A stretch of 64,000 nucleotides of DNA, taken from contig WNNJ02003695.1 in assembly GCA_012934845.2 (NCBI GenBank), positions 23,921-87,920 of the forward strand, in the 5' to 3' direction. Shown piece by piece: positions 1 through 10,022 of the stretch. The stretch comes from Pomphorhynchus laevis (lineage: Eukaryota > Acanthocephala > Palaeacanthocephala > Echinorhynchida > Pomphorhynchidae). Numbering within the stretch: position 1 is the first letter of the stretch; the number at the start of each line of letters is the position of its first letter. The position numbers and the translations under genes were made by a program. A model generated the notes under the pieces. The model was not told where the DNA came from. It did no database searches and saw only the letters and a program-made list of their open reading frames with translations.

Positions 1-210
1 TATTGGTCTCTACAAACAAAAAACAAAGATAAATTCTTCAATTTAAAGTTTTGCCTTGCGGCTTCTTCAAAAATTGTAAGTAGTTACTGATCAAGAATAT
101 TTAAACTGAATATTTGATCAGTAACTACTCACAATTTTTGAAGAAGCCGCAAGGCGAAAAGTAAAATTGAAGAATTAATTTTTGTTTTTTTTTGTTAGCA
201 GAGACCAATA
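1..210. repeat. Long palindromic hairpin, MITE-like, in an intron
   Basis: The stretch opens with TATTGGTCTC and closes with GAGACCAATA, and the two halves are near-perfect reverse complements over roughly 95 bases each, including GCCTTGCGGCTTCTTC facing GAAGAAGCCGCAAGGC. The turn lies near 105-113. There is no ORF. It sits in the intron upstream of the first visible CUX exon. The left flank is outside the window, so a target-site duplication cannot be read. A non-autonomous DNA transposon is the simplest reading; a palindromic retroelement end is possible. Confidence 0.7.
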
Positions 211-336
211 ATCATATTTCGAATATATTTTGATCATAGCGTGATCCCAACCGGAAGTAGCTTATAAATTGATTGTAATTTATACTTACAATATATATAA
301 TGTTCAACTGAGAAAACAATTAACAATTTTGTGCAG

Positions 337-542
337 GGGTGACGATCAGCAATGCAATGCTATTCGCGAAGATCATCAAGATGAGCAGTCAAATGAAAGA
401 ACCGAACCATTATCTCCGGTGCTCATTGATGATCGTTTGCAAGACAACGATGATTCATCAGAATATCCAATAAATAAAGAACACCAATACCAATGGTCGG
501 TGAGCAGGCTGCATTGTAAATGCAAACAGTCTGACGCTCAAG
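337..542 (+). CDS. CUX1: CUX homeobox gene, internal exon (first visible)
   Basis: Open exon between an acceptor ending TTTTGTGCAG at 336 and a donor AAG|GTAATA at 543. It enters with the third base of a codon and leaves in phase 1, which fits the next exon exactly. It encodes an acidic, Gln/Asp-rich linker (DDQQCNAIRED...) with no recognised domain, expected for the spacer upstream of CUT repeat 2 in cut/CUX proteins. The exon carries no initiator, so the start codon and the first CUT repeat must lie upstream of the window. An ATG at 269 opens the same frame but lies on the intron side of the acceptor. Confidence 0.65.
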
Positions 543-597
543 GTAATACATACTTCGAAATAGCATTAATTACAATATATCAGTTACAACAATTTAG
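543..597 (+). other. 55-bp CUX intron (phase 1)
   Basis: GTAATA donor at 543 and AATTTAG acceptor at 597. Removing it joins the frames of the flanking exons through one GAT codon. This intron is far shorter than the next two (3.8 and 3.9 kb). Confidence 0.6.
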
Positions 598-1683
598 ATT
601 CAACAATCGAAGTCGGCAGAGCGGTGAATTTCGTTAGCAGTAGTAATCATAACAACAGTTGTTACAGCACAGAAGATGATGATCTGCGGTCTTCAAATAA
701 GAGTCATCAACAACTCGCAAACTCTGAGACGAAGCAACATTCAGCACTATTCCCTAATTGCTCGATATCACCTCCGCCAACTGTTACTAAGGAGTTAGAT
801 CAAAATATATTTAACGAGCAAACAACAACTGAACATACTATTAATAATAAGCATTTTGATGTCAATGGTCTTGCTACGATCGACAATTCAAAGGGTAATA
901 GTGATGTCGGTGATACAAACAGTAATTATACGGGTAATGACTGGTCACCACCGGTGGTGGCACGCAAGGCCGAGTCTTCTTGGATGGAATCAAACATACC
1001 ACCGCTAGCACCAACGGTTGATTCTAATGTGTCATCTGGGGTTTTCTCTATTTCTAATTTTAATAACTACAGCGAATCTAAACTCATTTGCGGTACTAAC
1101 TTACTTCCAAACGCTTGTTGCTGTAAGCGCGTGAACATTCATAGTTGCGGTGGTCACGGCAGCAGTAACACTAAGTCGATAAAAAACGAAGATGTTGATA
1201 TTCACGATGATGATGTAGTACAACAGAATCAACAACTACGGCAACGTACAGAAGACACTTTACTGTTGAATAATACGGTTACTGAACCGGCCACTGTTGC
1301 ATCAACTGCAGCAGTTTATAATCATCATCAGCAACAACAATATCATCAACAGCAACACAGACGTGTACATGCCATAAACAGCTATCAGTATATTAATTCT
1401 ATGGATGCTTTCAAATATATAAAGGCTGAAGATATAAGCGAACTTAATACCTTACAAGTTTCGGACACTGTCCGCAAGTTGCTTAATTCTTTGAATATTG
1501 GACAACGCGTATTTGCAAAGTATGTACTTGGGCTTTCACAAGGGACAGTTAGTGAGCTGCTATCCAAGCCTAGATCATGGACGAAACTTACTGAAAAAGG
1601 CAAGGATAGCTATAGAAAGATGTGGGTGTGGTCAAATAATCCGGAAGAAATTTTAGCGCTTAAGGAAATAAGCTCTAGGAGAG
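598..1683 (+). CDS. CUX1: CUX homeobox gene, exon with a CUT domain (CR2-like)
   Basis: This exon encodes about 360 residues of low-complexity linker (Asn, Ser, Thr, Gln; a His/Gln run near 1320-1360) followed by a CUT domain at about 1431-1674. The domain shows the family core NIGQRVFAKYVLGLSQGTVS, then LLSKPRSW, LTEKGKD and the C-terminal NILALK-like EEILALKEI, which matches the second CUT repeat of CUX proteins best. CUT repeats are bipartite DNA-binding modules acting with the homeodomain in nuclear transcription control. The exon ends GAG|GTATAA at 1683 in phase 1, and the next exon enters with the two bases needed. The open frame runs on to 1724 only by reading into the intron. Confidence 0.92.
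1357..1477 (+). repeat. CUT exon segment duplicated in the next intron (source copy)
   Basis: These 121 bases recur at 2680-2800 with five substitutions and no indels that I can see. This copy lies in the intact exon and is presumably the source. Confidence 0.85.
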
Positions 1684-2214
1684 GTATAATACATGTTACA
1701 GTGATAACAAATAGTTATATCTAGTTACATGAGTAACTTTATGTAACTATTACATAACTTTAAACTATTTCACCTAGTGACATCTAGTTACTGTATAAAT
1801 AAATATTTAAATAAATATAAATTAATATTTATTTAAATAAATATTTAAATAAATAAATATTTAAATAAATATAAATTAATATTTATTTATTATAAATAAA
1901 TAGAACTTGTATAGAAAATAAATTTGTCAATTTTCAAATATATTTATTTTATCTATAATATCTACATCACGTTTAAATATATTCTTTATCGATATTAATA
2001 AAGACTACTGTTTAACAATTAATTTCTTTATACTGTATCAGTAAATAACTTTGTGGTTTATTATCTACTATAATAACTTTCATTGAAACTTGATATTCGT
2101 CGGCTCTTTGAGAGCTGAAAGCAATACTCAATAGCTGCCTACGTTCATAAATGCGTGTAAATTGCATAATATTTTCGTGTTCACGAGAACATGATGTCTG
2201 ATGTAAGGATACTG

Positions 2215-2290
2215 AAATGCAGCGTACTGCTGTTGGCTTAAAAATATAGGATTAAAGCAACGTGCAGAATAAAAATAGTCATCAAAATAT
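2215..2290 (+). repeat. Dispersed repeat shared by two CUX introns (copy 1)
   Basis: The run GGATTAAAGCAACGTGCAGA and its surroundings (GTTGGCTTAAAAATATA before, GTCATCAAAAT after) recur at 7730-7812 with a few changes. No coding potential is seen. The family is unidentified. Confidence 0.55.
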
Positions 2291-2679
2291 CAAAAAAATA
2301 AATATGCGTAAATTTATATATAGCTTTGTTTTTAATATAAAAAGTTATGTTTTCTAAATAAACGTTTTGGCAATTACAGATATTATGGGGCGATGCTGTT
2401 GATTTGTACAACATTTGTACCATGCAAATACAGTAAATGTTAACTTTTACATAACACAGTTTTGTTAATATAAGTTTAATATATGCGCGCATACAATAAG
2501 CCGTTGGCCGTCAGTGTGGATTATCCTGGAGGTCGATATGAATTCCACCATATATAAAATATATAAAAATTAGTATTAAAAAGCAAGTCAATTCATCTAA
2601 CTGAGTCTACGTATTTAAAATAATCATAAAATAAATAAGTAAATAAAAATAAATAAAAATAATAATGCTAAATCAATAA

Positions 2680-2800
2680 ACAGACGTGTACATACCATAA
2701 ACAGCCATCAGTATATTAATTCTATGGATGCTTTCAAATATATAAAGGCTGAATATATAGGCGAATTTAATACCTTACAAGTTTCGGACACTGTCCGCAA
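2680..2800 (+). pseudogene. Partial duplicate of the CUX CUT-domain exon inside the intron
   Basis: Aligns without gaps to 1357-1477 (end of the His/Gln linker and start of the CUT domain) at 116 of 121 positions. At least one change alters a residue, and there is no acceptor or donor in register at its ends, so it does not look like a usable exon. It stops abruptly after TGTCCGCAA and is followed by unrelated sequence. It is a recent, short DNA duplication within the same gene rather than a second CUT repeat. Confidence 0.85.
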
Positions 2801-2984
2801 ACACTGTCAGGCACTGTCCTTTGTTTAAAAAATAAATAAAAATTTAATAATTATATAATAAATAATAATATATAATTGTTATATAAGATTTTATATAACT
2901 TATATCAAGTTAAAATAAAAAATTGAAATTTAAAAAATAAACTGAACTCTTAACCGTTTAAATATTTAAATTTCAATGTATGAT

Positions 2985-3110
2985 ATAATAACTTTCATTA
3001 TATTGAAATAACTTTCATTATATTTTTCATTATATTTCATTATATTTATTGAATAACTTTCATTATATTTTATATATATATATCATACATTGAAATTTAA
3101 TGTATGATAT
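2985..3110 (+). repeat. Short degenerate tandem repeats
   Basis: Three to four imperfect copies of AATAACTTTCATTATATT, followed by a small inverted repeat built from ATGTATGATATATATA and its complement. Simple AT-rich sequence; no function inferred. Confidence 0.6.
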
Positions 3111-3384
3111 ATATAGCAATTCTTTCCATATATTTGTGGAGGTGTTTGAATCGAGCATATTCTTCAGCTTGCAAACTCTCGTCACTCCTAGACGGTCATG
3201 TGATAGCCGGCAGCCATCGTCAGTAAGATGAACTTTCAAAAATGTGAAATATATTTTAATGTGTCAAAATACTCGAATATTATAAAAAGCAGCGCTGCGA
3301 TGGAAGCACGATTAGCCTCAAACTACGCTAACATACACCAAGCTAATTTTGATGATTCATTCTTTTAAAAAGAGCAACTTTAAA

Positions 3385-3900
3385 ACTCTATTATGGCTAA
3401 AATATATAGATGACATTTTTATGTGATCTTCTAGTTTTAGCAGTTCAAATTGGACATATTGAACTGTTTTATTAAATATTAGGAAAATACGACCATTAAA
3501 CTTTACTTATGTTAATGAAGAATTCGTTAATTTCTTAGATACAATATTGTATAAATATGACAATAAGTTCGAAACAAAATTTTACCGCTAAATTTGGACA
3601 AACTCACCGTTTATGAATTTGAAAAGTGCTCAGATTAGTGTAGTGAAATAAGCAACTGTATTCAATGAAGGTTTACGAATGCGAAGTATACGCATTACTG
3701 ACAAACAATTCGCTGTGGAATTACACCGAATCTCTCGAATGTATTACTGAAAAAAGACAGGCTTGCTTGTTTTACAAAAAATTTGCAAAAGATTAAAAAG
3801 AGCTAACATTACATTGCATAAAAACAGAGTAAAGTAATATAGACAGTTCATATGTAGTTTGTCTACCATATTGGAATAAAGCAGTTGTTATAATTTGGCA
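3385..3900 (+). mobile_element. Penelope-like element remnant (RT C-terminal part), heavily decayed
   Basis: One frame near 3390 reads LLWLKYIDDIFM, the RT motif with YIDD catalytic residues in the form used by Penelope-like elements. Downstream in the same orientation come NFTYVNEEFVNFLDTILYK and KFETKFYR, which match the PLE segment after the active site. It is an old fragment in a CUX intron, with no ends identified. Confidence 0.6.
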
Positions 3901-4186
3901 GAACATACATCTTGCACAAATTTTATACCCAATGACAAAATTGAAATAGGACTCATACGAATATTAAAATAGGCATAAGCATGACACTTTTGATAACACG
4001 CTACCAACAAAAGACAGGTGTTCTTAACTCATGGTAAAATCTAAAAGGCATAACATTACTAAAAATTTGCTATTTTAATTGATAGTTTCACGAATATTTT
4101 TTTCTTTATTATTCATTAAAGTTTCAATGCTTGTTTTGAAAGCACCTACTAATACATAATTTCATTTTATAATTTCATACTTTTAG

Positions 4187-4293
4187 ATCCAAACAAGCCT
4201 GAATGTAGTTTCCGTAAACGATACGATAAGGAATCACCTGAAATCACTGAAAGAATTTATGATATACTAGGAAATGCTGCTAAACAAATTCAG
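4187..4293 (+). CDS. Candidate alternative exon in a CUX intron
   Basis: Open segment bounded by acceptor CATACTTTTAG (ending 4186) and donor CAG|GTAGAA (4294). Entered in phase 1, as a CUX exon following 1683 would be, it encodes 35 residues including CSFRKRYDKESPEITERIYD and leaves in phase 0. That exit phase does not fit the CUX exon at 5442 but does fit the open segment at 5033. I recognise no domain. It could be an alternative terminal exon, part of an unrelated nested gene, or chance. Confidence 0.35.
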
Positions 4294-4865
4294 GTAGAAA
4301 TTTTGCCAATGTAATTGTTTGATAGTTTGGAAGTAAATACAACTTAATCACTAATAATTTATTTATTTTTAATTTCGATTTGCGGAAAATGATCGAATGA
4401 AATTTGCATAAATCGAAATGATATATTGAGTGACTGAATTAGCAAACACATTAAAAAGTGTCTTGATATCAGCAGCATATCTAAAATGGGATAAGAAAAA
4501 ATTGAAATGAAAATAACGGCGTTCCAAATGAGATAAATCTAAAATATAAAAACAAAATCTTCAAATAATTTTTACATTCCAAATGTTGTTAAACAATTAG
4601 TAAGAATTATTGAAGCAATCAAAATCCTTTCGTCAGTGATTTTCAAAAGTTATTGTTTCACATTATTTCAGTTAAAGATTTAGCCATAGGTTATCGTATT
4701 TTAAAAATAGAATATATTTTAAATTTTCGGATATAAAAACGAAACATAATTTGGAATAATGCATTTCAAAGTTGCCTCAAGTCAGCGATAGTGATCAATC
4801 TGACCATTGTTGTCCAGAATATATATAGAATTATCTATTTTGATATCAATTGCTGCTATTTTCAG

Positions 4866-4960
4866 GCCAGCTAAACAATTGTTATGTTCAGTTTTATAAT
4901 CGACGCGTCGTAAAATTTATGAATGAAGATTTGTGCCATATTTTACCCCACCTATTGCAG
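4866..4960 (+). CDS. Candidate alternative exon in a CUX intron
   Basis: Bounded by TGCTATTTTCAG (to 4865) and TTGCAG|GTTTGC (4961). The only open frame enters in phase 1 and leaves in phase 0, the same phases as the candidate at 4187-4293. It encodes QLNNCYVQFYNRRVVKFMNE followed by DLCHILPHLLQ. A 72-bp interval with GT...TTTTAG ends separates it from 5033. No domain recognised. Confidence 0.35.
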
Positions 4961-5032
4961 GTTTGCTTATACTTCTCGATGCAGAATGTGAAACGAGAAA
5001 AAGTGCATCGTTTAAATTTTCTCTTATTTTAG

Positions 5033-5110
5033 GTTGAATTAAGATCACTGCAAAACCGATTTATCTCAAATATATACAATATATTTGTGTACAATTCACT
5101 ATTTAAGTAA
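5033..5110 (+). CDS. Candidate terminal exon in a CUX intron
   Basis: Follows the acceptor TTCTCTTATTTTAG. In phase 0 it encodes VELRSLQNRFISNIYNIFVY and five more residues before TAA. It would complete a short transcript from either 4187-4293 or 4866-4960, giving a CUX product that keeps the CUT repeats before it but lacks the last CUT domain and the homeodomain. No AATAAA signal is seen close behind it, which weakens the idea. Confidence 0.3.
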   Translation, partial: VELRSLQNRFISNIYNIFVYNSLFK

Positions 5111-5441
5111 TTAACTTGGTTGTATGTATATCTCAAAATATCAGACAAATTCTATCAAATCTTACAGTTCACTGCAAGAAAACTTTAAATATCATCATCA
5201 AATTCTTACATGCCAAAACACACCTTAGCTAACTTTAGTGAGCGCTTTGTTATCTTAAATTTAGGCTGATAACGAAGAGTGCACGTTAAAGGCAACTCAT
5301 CAATATTGTGGATCTACAAATACGACGATTTCTCTGCCGAGTGATTTGAAAAACGAAATGGTGTCGTTTACTTCAAGTTTGTATTGATTTTATATCTTGA
5401 TATTTCCCTATATTTGCTATTTTGTATTTGCTTTCTAACAG

Positions 5442-6119
5442 ATTGTTCACACAACCCAGCTTATAATAGTAGTTCGGCATTCAGTATTAATTGTCGTGAT
5501 AATTCAATGATATCTTCGCCGTCGATAAGTTGCCAATGCCAATCAGCTAATAACTGTTCGCTTAATCTAAGCTACAATAGTAACAATGATAGCAAATCGG
5601 CATTTCCACCTTTAAGAAATTCATCTTCATCAGCAATAATAACTAGCAATAACAGGCCCATTACAAAAATGGAAAAGCAGCGTAATTCCGCTGCATCATC
5701 GAGGTGCAATAGTACTGGAGGAGGCAATAATGGTCAATGTCGGCAACATCACATACCAGCAATGTTCAGTGATTTAAGTACAATTGACGTAAAACAGATT
5801 GAGTCGCTAAACACGGTCAAATTAGTTCAAGAAGTAAAACAAGTGCTAAATGAAAATAGTATTAGTCAACGTCAGTTTGGTGAATTAGTCCTAGGTCTTT
5901 CACAGGGATCGGTTAGCGATTTGTTAGCCAGACCAAAATGTTGGTCCGCTTTAACACAGAAAGGCAGGGAGCCGTTTATCAGGATGAAATTATTTATTGA
6001 CCAACCTGCAAAATACGATCGCTTATTTGAAAATGCGAACAAATCAAATAGGCACGCGAATTCTAGGAAAGAAAGTACATCAAATTCAAATAGAACAAGA
6101 AGTTTTGTAAACACACAAG
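5442..6119 (+). CDS. CUX1: CUX homeobox gene, exon with a CUT domain (CR3-like)
   Basis: The acceptor TTTCTAACAG ends at 5441 and the donor is CAAG|GTTCGT at 6120; phase 1 at both ends, consistent with the neighbouring exons. A Ser/Asn-rich linker of about 110 residues with Cys-containing stretches is followed by a CUT domain at about 5771-6046, with [29 protein letters not shown] and [11 protein letters not shown]. This is closest to the third CUT repeat of CUX proteins, which pairs with the homeodomain for high-affinity DNA binding. The open frame continues to 6145 only by running into the intron. Confidence 0.92.
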
Positions 6120-6534
6120 GTTCGTTTTTTATATCAACAATTTAATTTAAGTTTATGTGAGCAGTATGCTAGTGTCAGCTAGCGATTTCTGTAAGCAGTA
6201 TGTTAGCGCATGCTAGCAATCTCGCTTTTAAGTTTATAAATCAAAAGCATTTTTCTTTCTAAACGTATATATTCCAGTTTAGATGTCAGGTGTATGAATT
6301 ACACAACATTGGCTTATTACCATTTATAAATTATAACGAATTAAATACCAAGATATTGAAATTTAAATTACGCATATACTTGTCTTAGTTTATGTTAATT
6401 ACCAAGATAATTGTTTTATTAAATTCAAATAACAATATTATTGAATTTTGTTTCTTAAAATTTTAATCAATCATCGAATAAAATTCGAATCTTAAATAAA
6501 ATAAAAGAATATCATCTTTGAATGAATCTAGCAT

Positions 6535-7510
6535 AATATAATGCCTGATTGCTGCACGGCTTCTCGATAAATACCGTGAGAAAAATATACCACTATACAG
6601 CTTTTCTTGATCTGGAAAAGACCTTCGATCGAGTAGTACATGAACTTATTTGGTATACGCTTCGTCTCGGAAAAGCTAGTACGGTTGTTCAAGCGCTCTA
6701 TGCAAATCCAAGAAGCAGAGTACAAAGAATGACTAGGATTTCGGAGTCATTTAGGTCTTAGTAGGAATTCATAAGGGTAGCGCTATTTCTCGACTCCTTT
6801 TCATACTCGTCATGGACACTATCATTGATGGTATTAAGCGCACGATCCCGTTTACAATCGTATATGCAGATGATGTTTTCTTTGCTTCCGAAGATAAAAA
6901 AGCATGGTACGATCGACTCTCTCAAAACGGGCTGAGATTAAATATAGCAAAGATTAAATACATGACAACAAAGACGGACGAAGTTAAGATCATTGACATG
7001 CACAGTATAGATTTACCTCGTGCTGATAAATTCAGATGCCTTGACTGGTATCATGCTATGACTGGTATCTTATGCGATCGAAAAATAATGGACAATCTCA
7101 AATCTAGCCTGCCAATCAGGAAGGCAGGCGAAAAACGGCTTGCCGTCATAGAAACAAAAATGGTGCGATAAACCAGTGGACTCACACGACTAGACCATGC
7201 TCGAAACAGTGATATTCATCTGAAGTATGGTGTCGCACCGATCGGCAAAAAAAATAAGAAAGCTGGCATTCGATGGCACTGACACTTACTAAGAGCCGCT
7301 GACAATACCCAGGCAAAGGCCGGCCTCCAAATTGAGGTCGAAGGGAACGCACGAGCCCAACACACGCAACAATGGCTTGACACCCTCCATGCCTACCTTC
7401 TAATAATCAAACTTTATATGGGTCAAGCCCTCGATCAATTTAAGCGGATAACTTGTTCAAAATTAGCCGAACCCTCGACAAAGCGGGACAAATACTAAAG
7501 AAAAATAAGA
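6535..7510 (+). mobile_element. Old 5'-truncated RTE-type LINE remnant
   Basis: Recognisable pieces in order: ARLLDKYREKN, AFLDLEKTFDRVVHELIWYT, TIVYADDVFFASEDK, NGLRLNIAKIKYMTT and, after several breaks, DTLHAYL. Each matches a collinear piece of the intact RTE at 54673-57853 (for example FLDLEKAFDRVPHKLIWYAL and ILYADDVMLVSKDK). The 3' end near 7510 (GCGGGACAAATACTAAAGAA) is a worn version of that element's terminus. It is frameshifted and interrupted by stops, so it is dead. Confidence 0.85.
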
Positions 7511-7729
7511 TCCATAATGCTTGATTGTACGGGCCATCACGCAGTACAAGCAAACTGTGCGGGTTTATGTGTATAAAGATAAAAACTGAAAAGTGTTTCG
7601 GTTCATCGATAATCCTTGTTTATTCATCCAATCTAATTGTCAATAAAGCAGACGAGTCGAGTGGTTATCAGCCAACACAATAAAGACCGAAAAACATAGG
7701 TATTTGATCAGTAGCTGATGATGCCCACG

Positions 7730-7812
7730 TTTACTGAAATTAAGTATACTTCTTTTGGCTTATAATTATATGATTAAAGCACCGTGCAGATAAAGTCATC
7801 AAAATTTTAATT
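7730..7812 (+). repeat. Dispersed repeat shared by two CUX introns (copy 2)
   Basis: Reads TTTTGGCTTATAATTATATG then ATTAAAGCACCGTGCAGATA, close to 2215-2290. The family is unidentified. Confidence 0.5.
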
Positions 7813-8463
7813 GTAAATTAAATTTTTTATTTTGTTATGCTGAAATAAAAGTTATGTCATACCACAATTATTTTAGTAAATAGCAAGGTTTTCATTCCCA
7901 TGCATAACTGCATTATTTTTAACATAGTCATAATATAAATACCTGAGTCAGTTGGTTAATTTTACACTATCGAGAAATGGGATATATATATAATTTTACG
8001 CTCATTGAGATATTTATAAGCGATTTATTTTTCAACATTAAAATAATTAAAAACAATCAATAAAGTAATTTATTTTAGGTTGATGCTAACTAAGTTTCGC
8101 AATTTTATTGCTTTGATATATTGCAAGTGTGTGTAAATTAAGTTGTAAAACGGCGTTGAAAAGAATCAAAACTTATTTGCCTTTTATGAACGACCAAAAA
8201 GTAGTTGGGAAAGAAGAAATCAATTTGTTTTAGAGGAAAATTGTGGCTGCATTAATTGATCTTTTGTCAAAAACAATAACCAACGCAAAATAAAAAAGTC
8301 GTGGGTACTTTTGTAAAATTTGGCTGGCCTATTTAAAGCCCCCTAACATGTTCGATTAGGAAAATGCTTCGTTTTAAAAAGATAACGTAATTTAAAAATA
8401 TAACTTTTTATTGTTGTATTGAGTAGGACAGAAATAGTCCGACTAAATTTTACACTATAAAGA

Positions 8464-8655
8464 ATAAAGAATTACTGGAGCTGGATCAAAGGAGGAAATT
8501 TTTTATAAATATTTTGCTAACCTCTGTTAGCATTTTCAAAATAAAGAAAAAATACGAAAATTCAAAATAAAATTTATGAAGATGCTAACAGAAGTTAGCG
8601 AATTGTCAATAAAACATTTTCCTCTTTCCTTTGATCCAGCTACAATAATTCTTTA
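8464..8655. repeat. Long imperfect palindrome
   Basis: The left arm (about 8464-8535) contains GAGCTGGATCAAAGGAGG and GCTAACCTCTGTTAGC. The right arm (about 8577-8655) has the complements GCTAACAGAAGTTAGC and CTTTGATCCAGCTACAATAA. The spacer is about 40 bases. MITE-like, non-coding, within a CUX intron. Confidence 0.65.
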
Positions 8656-8994
8656 TCAATAATGGATCATTATCAACTATTCAAAACCATAAAGAGTATT
8701 TATTTTACGATTTGCTTTTGGTGCTATAATCCAAACCTTTAATAATTGAATGAGTATGCATTTCTGCAAATGTTTTAAGGAAACTACGATCTTGTAAATA
8801 GTTTTGCTGTTACTCGTTGCGTGCAAAATTGATAAAATTGAACTAAATTTGAACATTTGACAAAATTGAACTAAATATAGTTGATTTTAAACAAATTGTC
8901 CTTCAGATGAAATAACGACGATTTTATTTCTATTGAAAATATCAATTTATTGCTTCTTATAGTTTTGTAAATATACAGGAACGAAGAAATTAGT

Positions 8995-9148
8995 TTTATT
9001 CCAAAATTCACAATATTTTGATAGCTCATGCTATCATCTTCAGGAAAGTTACAAACAGCTTGCAATTTTTGAAGTGAATAAACAAAACTGTTTGTAATTT
9101 TCCTGAAGATGATAACGGGAGCTATCAAAATTTTAAATTTTGGAATTA
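8995..9148. repeat. Long imperfect palindrome
   Basis: The arms at 8995-9058 and 9088-9148 pair: TTTTGATAGCTCATGCTATC against GATAACGGGAGCTATCAAAA, and CTTCAGGAAAGTTACAAACAG against its near complement. The CTGAAGATGATA core resembles the CTGAAGAAGG block found at the end of the PLE at 59838, so it could derive from a PLE terminus; a MITE is the alternative. Confidence 0.6.
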
Positions 9149-9514
9149 AAATAATTGTTTCGTGCGCGCAGTATCTAGCCAAATACAAAATATAAATTTG
9201 GCTATTTTTCAATTCGTTAACTGGTCTGTCTATAAAATAAGATGTTTATAAGAACAAATATTATAATAAATTATTTTTAAACTTTTTCCATATCAATTAA
9301 AATTGATATTTTCTTGCAGCATTAACAAATATTTAATAGAACAAAAAAATTCATGATTAATATAAATTAATAAATGCTATTTTAAAATGGATAAAATTAT
9401 TTTCCTGGTTTATTTATCTTTTTAATATCCAAACTTTAACTTTTATTTTCAAATGCGATATTATCTCAAGAGATATACGTTTTTGCTTAGATCAAAATTT
9501 AGTTTAAGTTTACA

Positions 9515-9748
9515 ACTCTGGCAATTTTTATTCAGATACATCGTCTGTTATTTATTGATCAATTCATAAAAATGATTTTTTTTATTTTAAATTTCAATTT
9601 AAAATTTTAACTTGATATAAATTATATAACATCCTATCTAATTATTTATTATTTATAGTTATTTTTAATTTATATATGTTAATTTATTTAAATTTAATAT
9701 TAATTTATTTTTAATTTGAGTACGTACACTAAGTTAGATGATCTGATA
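9515..9748 (+). repeat. PLE-associated terminal repeat (copy in CUX intron)
   Basis: Shares with 14375-14695 the block TTCAGATACATCGTCTGTTA, an A/T-rich middle with CATAAAAATGA, and the closing GTACACTAAGTTAGATGATC (family consensus ACGTAGACTCAGTTAGCTGAT). Non-coding. Confidence 0.6.
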
Positions 9749-9764
9749 TATAGATCATCTATAT

Positions 9765-9788
9765 AGCGCTAATATATATATTAGCGCT
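9765..9788. repeat. Small perfect palindrome AGCGCTAATA...TATTAGCGCT
   Basis: A 24-base self-complementary run in very AT-rich sequence just after a terminal-repeat copy. No function inferred. Confidence 0.6.
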
Positions 9789-10022
9789 ATATATAATATG
9801 TACACATTAATATTACTATATATGCAAAACTAGCAGTTATGAAGCGGATTTATTATTCAATTTGTTAAAAATACCGAAATTAACGTACTTTATTTAAAGA
9901 AAGAAAATTTACATTAAATGAATGACTATTATTTCGTCATTCATTTTAACTTTTTACGTATTATTGATATTTCTGTTTTTATTTAATTAATCAATAATAT
10001 GATTGATTTCATATTTGTTTAG

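Larger units (their letters stand above)
1684..5441 (+). other. 3.76-kb CUX intron with repeats and candidate exons
   Basis: Donor GTATAA at 1684 and acceptor TTCTAACAG at 5441; phase 1 on both sides. It contains AAATAAATATTT low-complexity repeats (about 1795-1900), a dispersed repeat also present in the next intron (2215-2290), part of a PLE-associated terminal repeat (2555-2640, antisense), a copy of part of the CUT exon (2680-2800), AATAACTTTCATTATATT-type short repeats (2985-3110), a decayed PLE piece (3385-3900), and three splice-bounded open segments at 4187-4293, 4866-4960 and 5033-5110. The rest is AT-rich with nothing I recognise. Confidence 0.8.
6120..10022 (+). other. 3.9-kb CUX intron with old repeats
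   Basis: Donor GTTCGT at 6120 and acceptor ATATTTGTTTAG ending 10022, phase 1. It holds a decayed RTE LINE (6535-7510), a dispersed repeat (7730-7812), two long palindromes (8464-8655 and 8995-9148), a PLE-associated terminal repeat (9515-9748) and a small perfect palindrome AGCGCT...AGCGCT (9765-9788). I see nothing coding for the host in the remainder. Confidence 0.8.
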
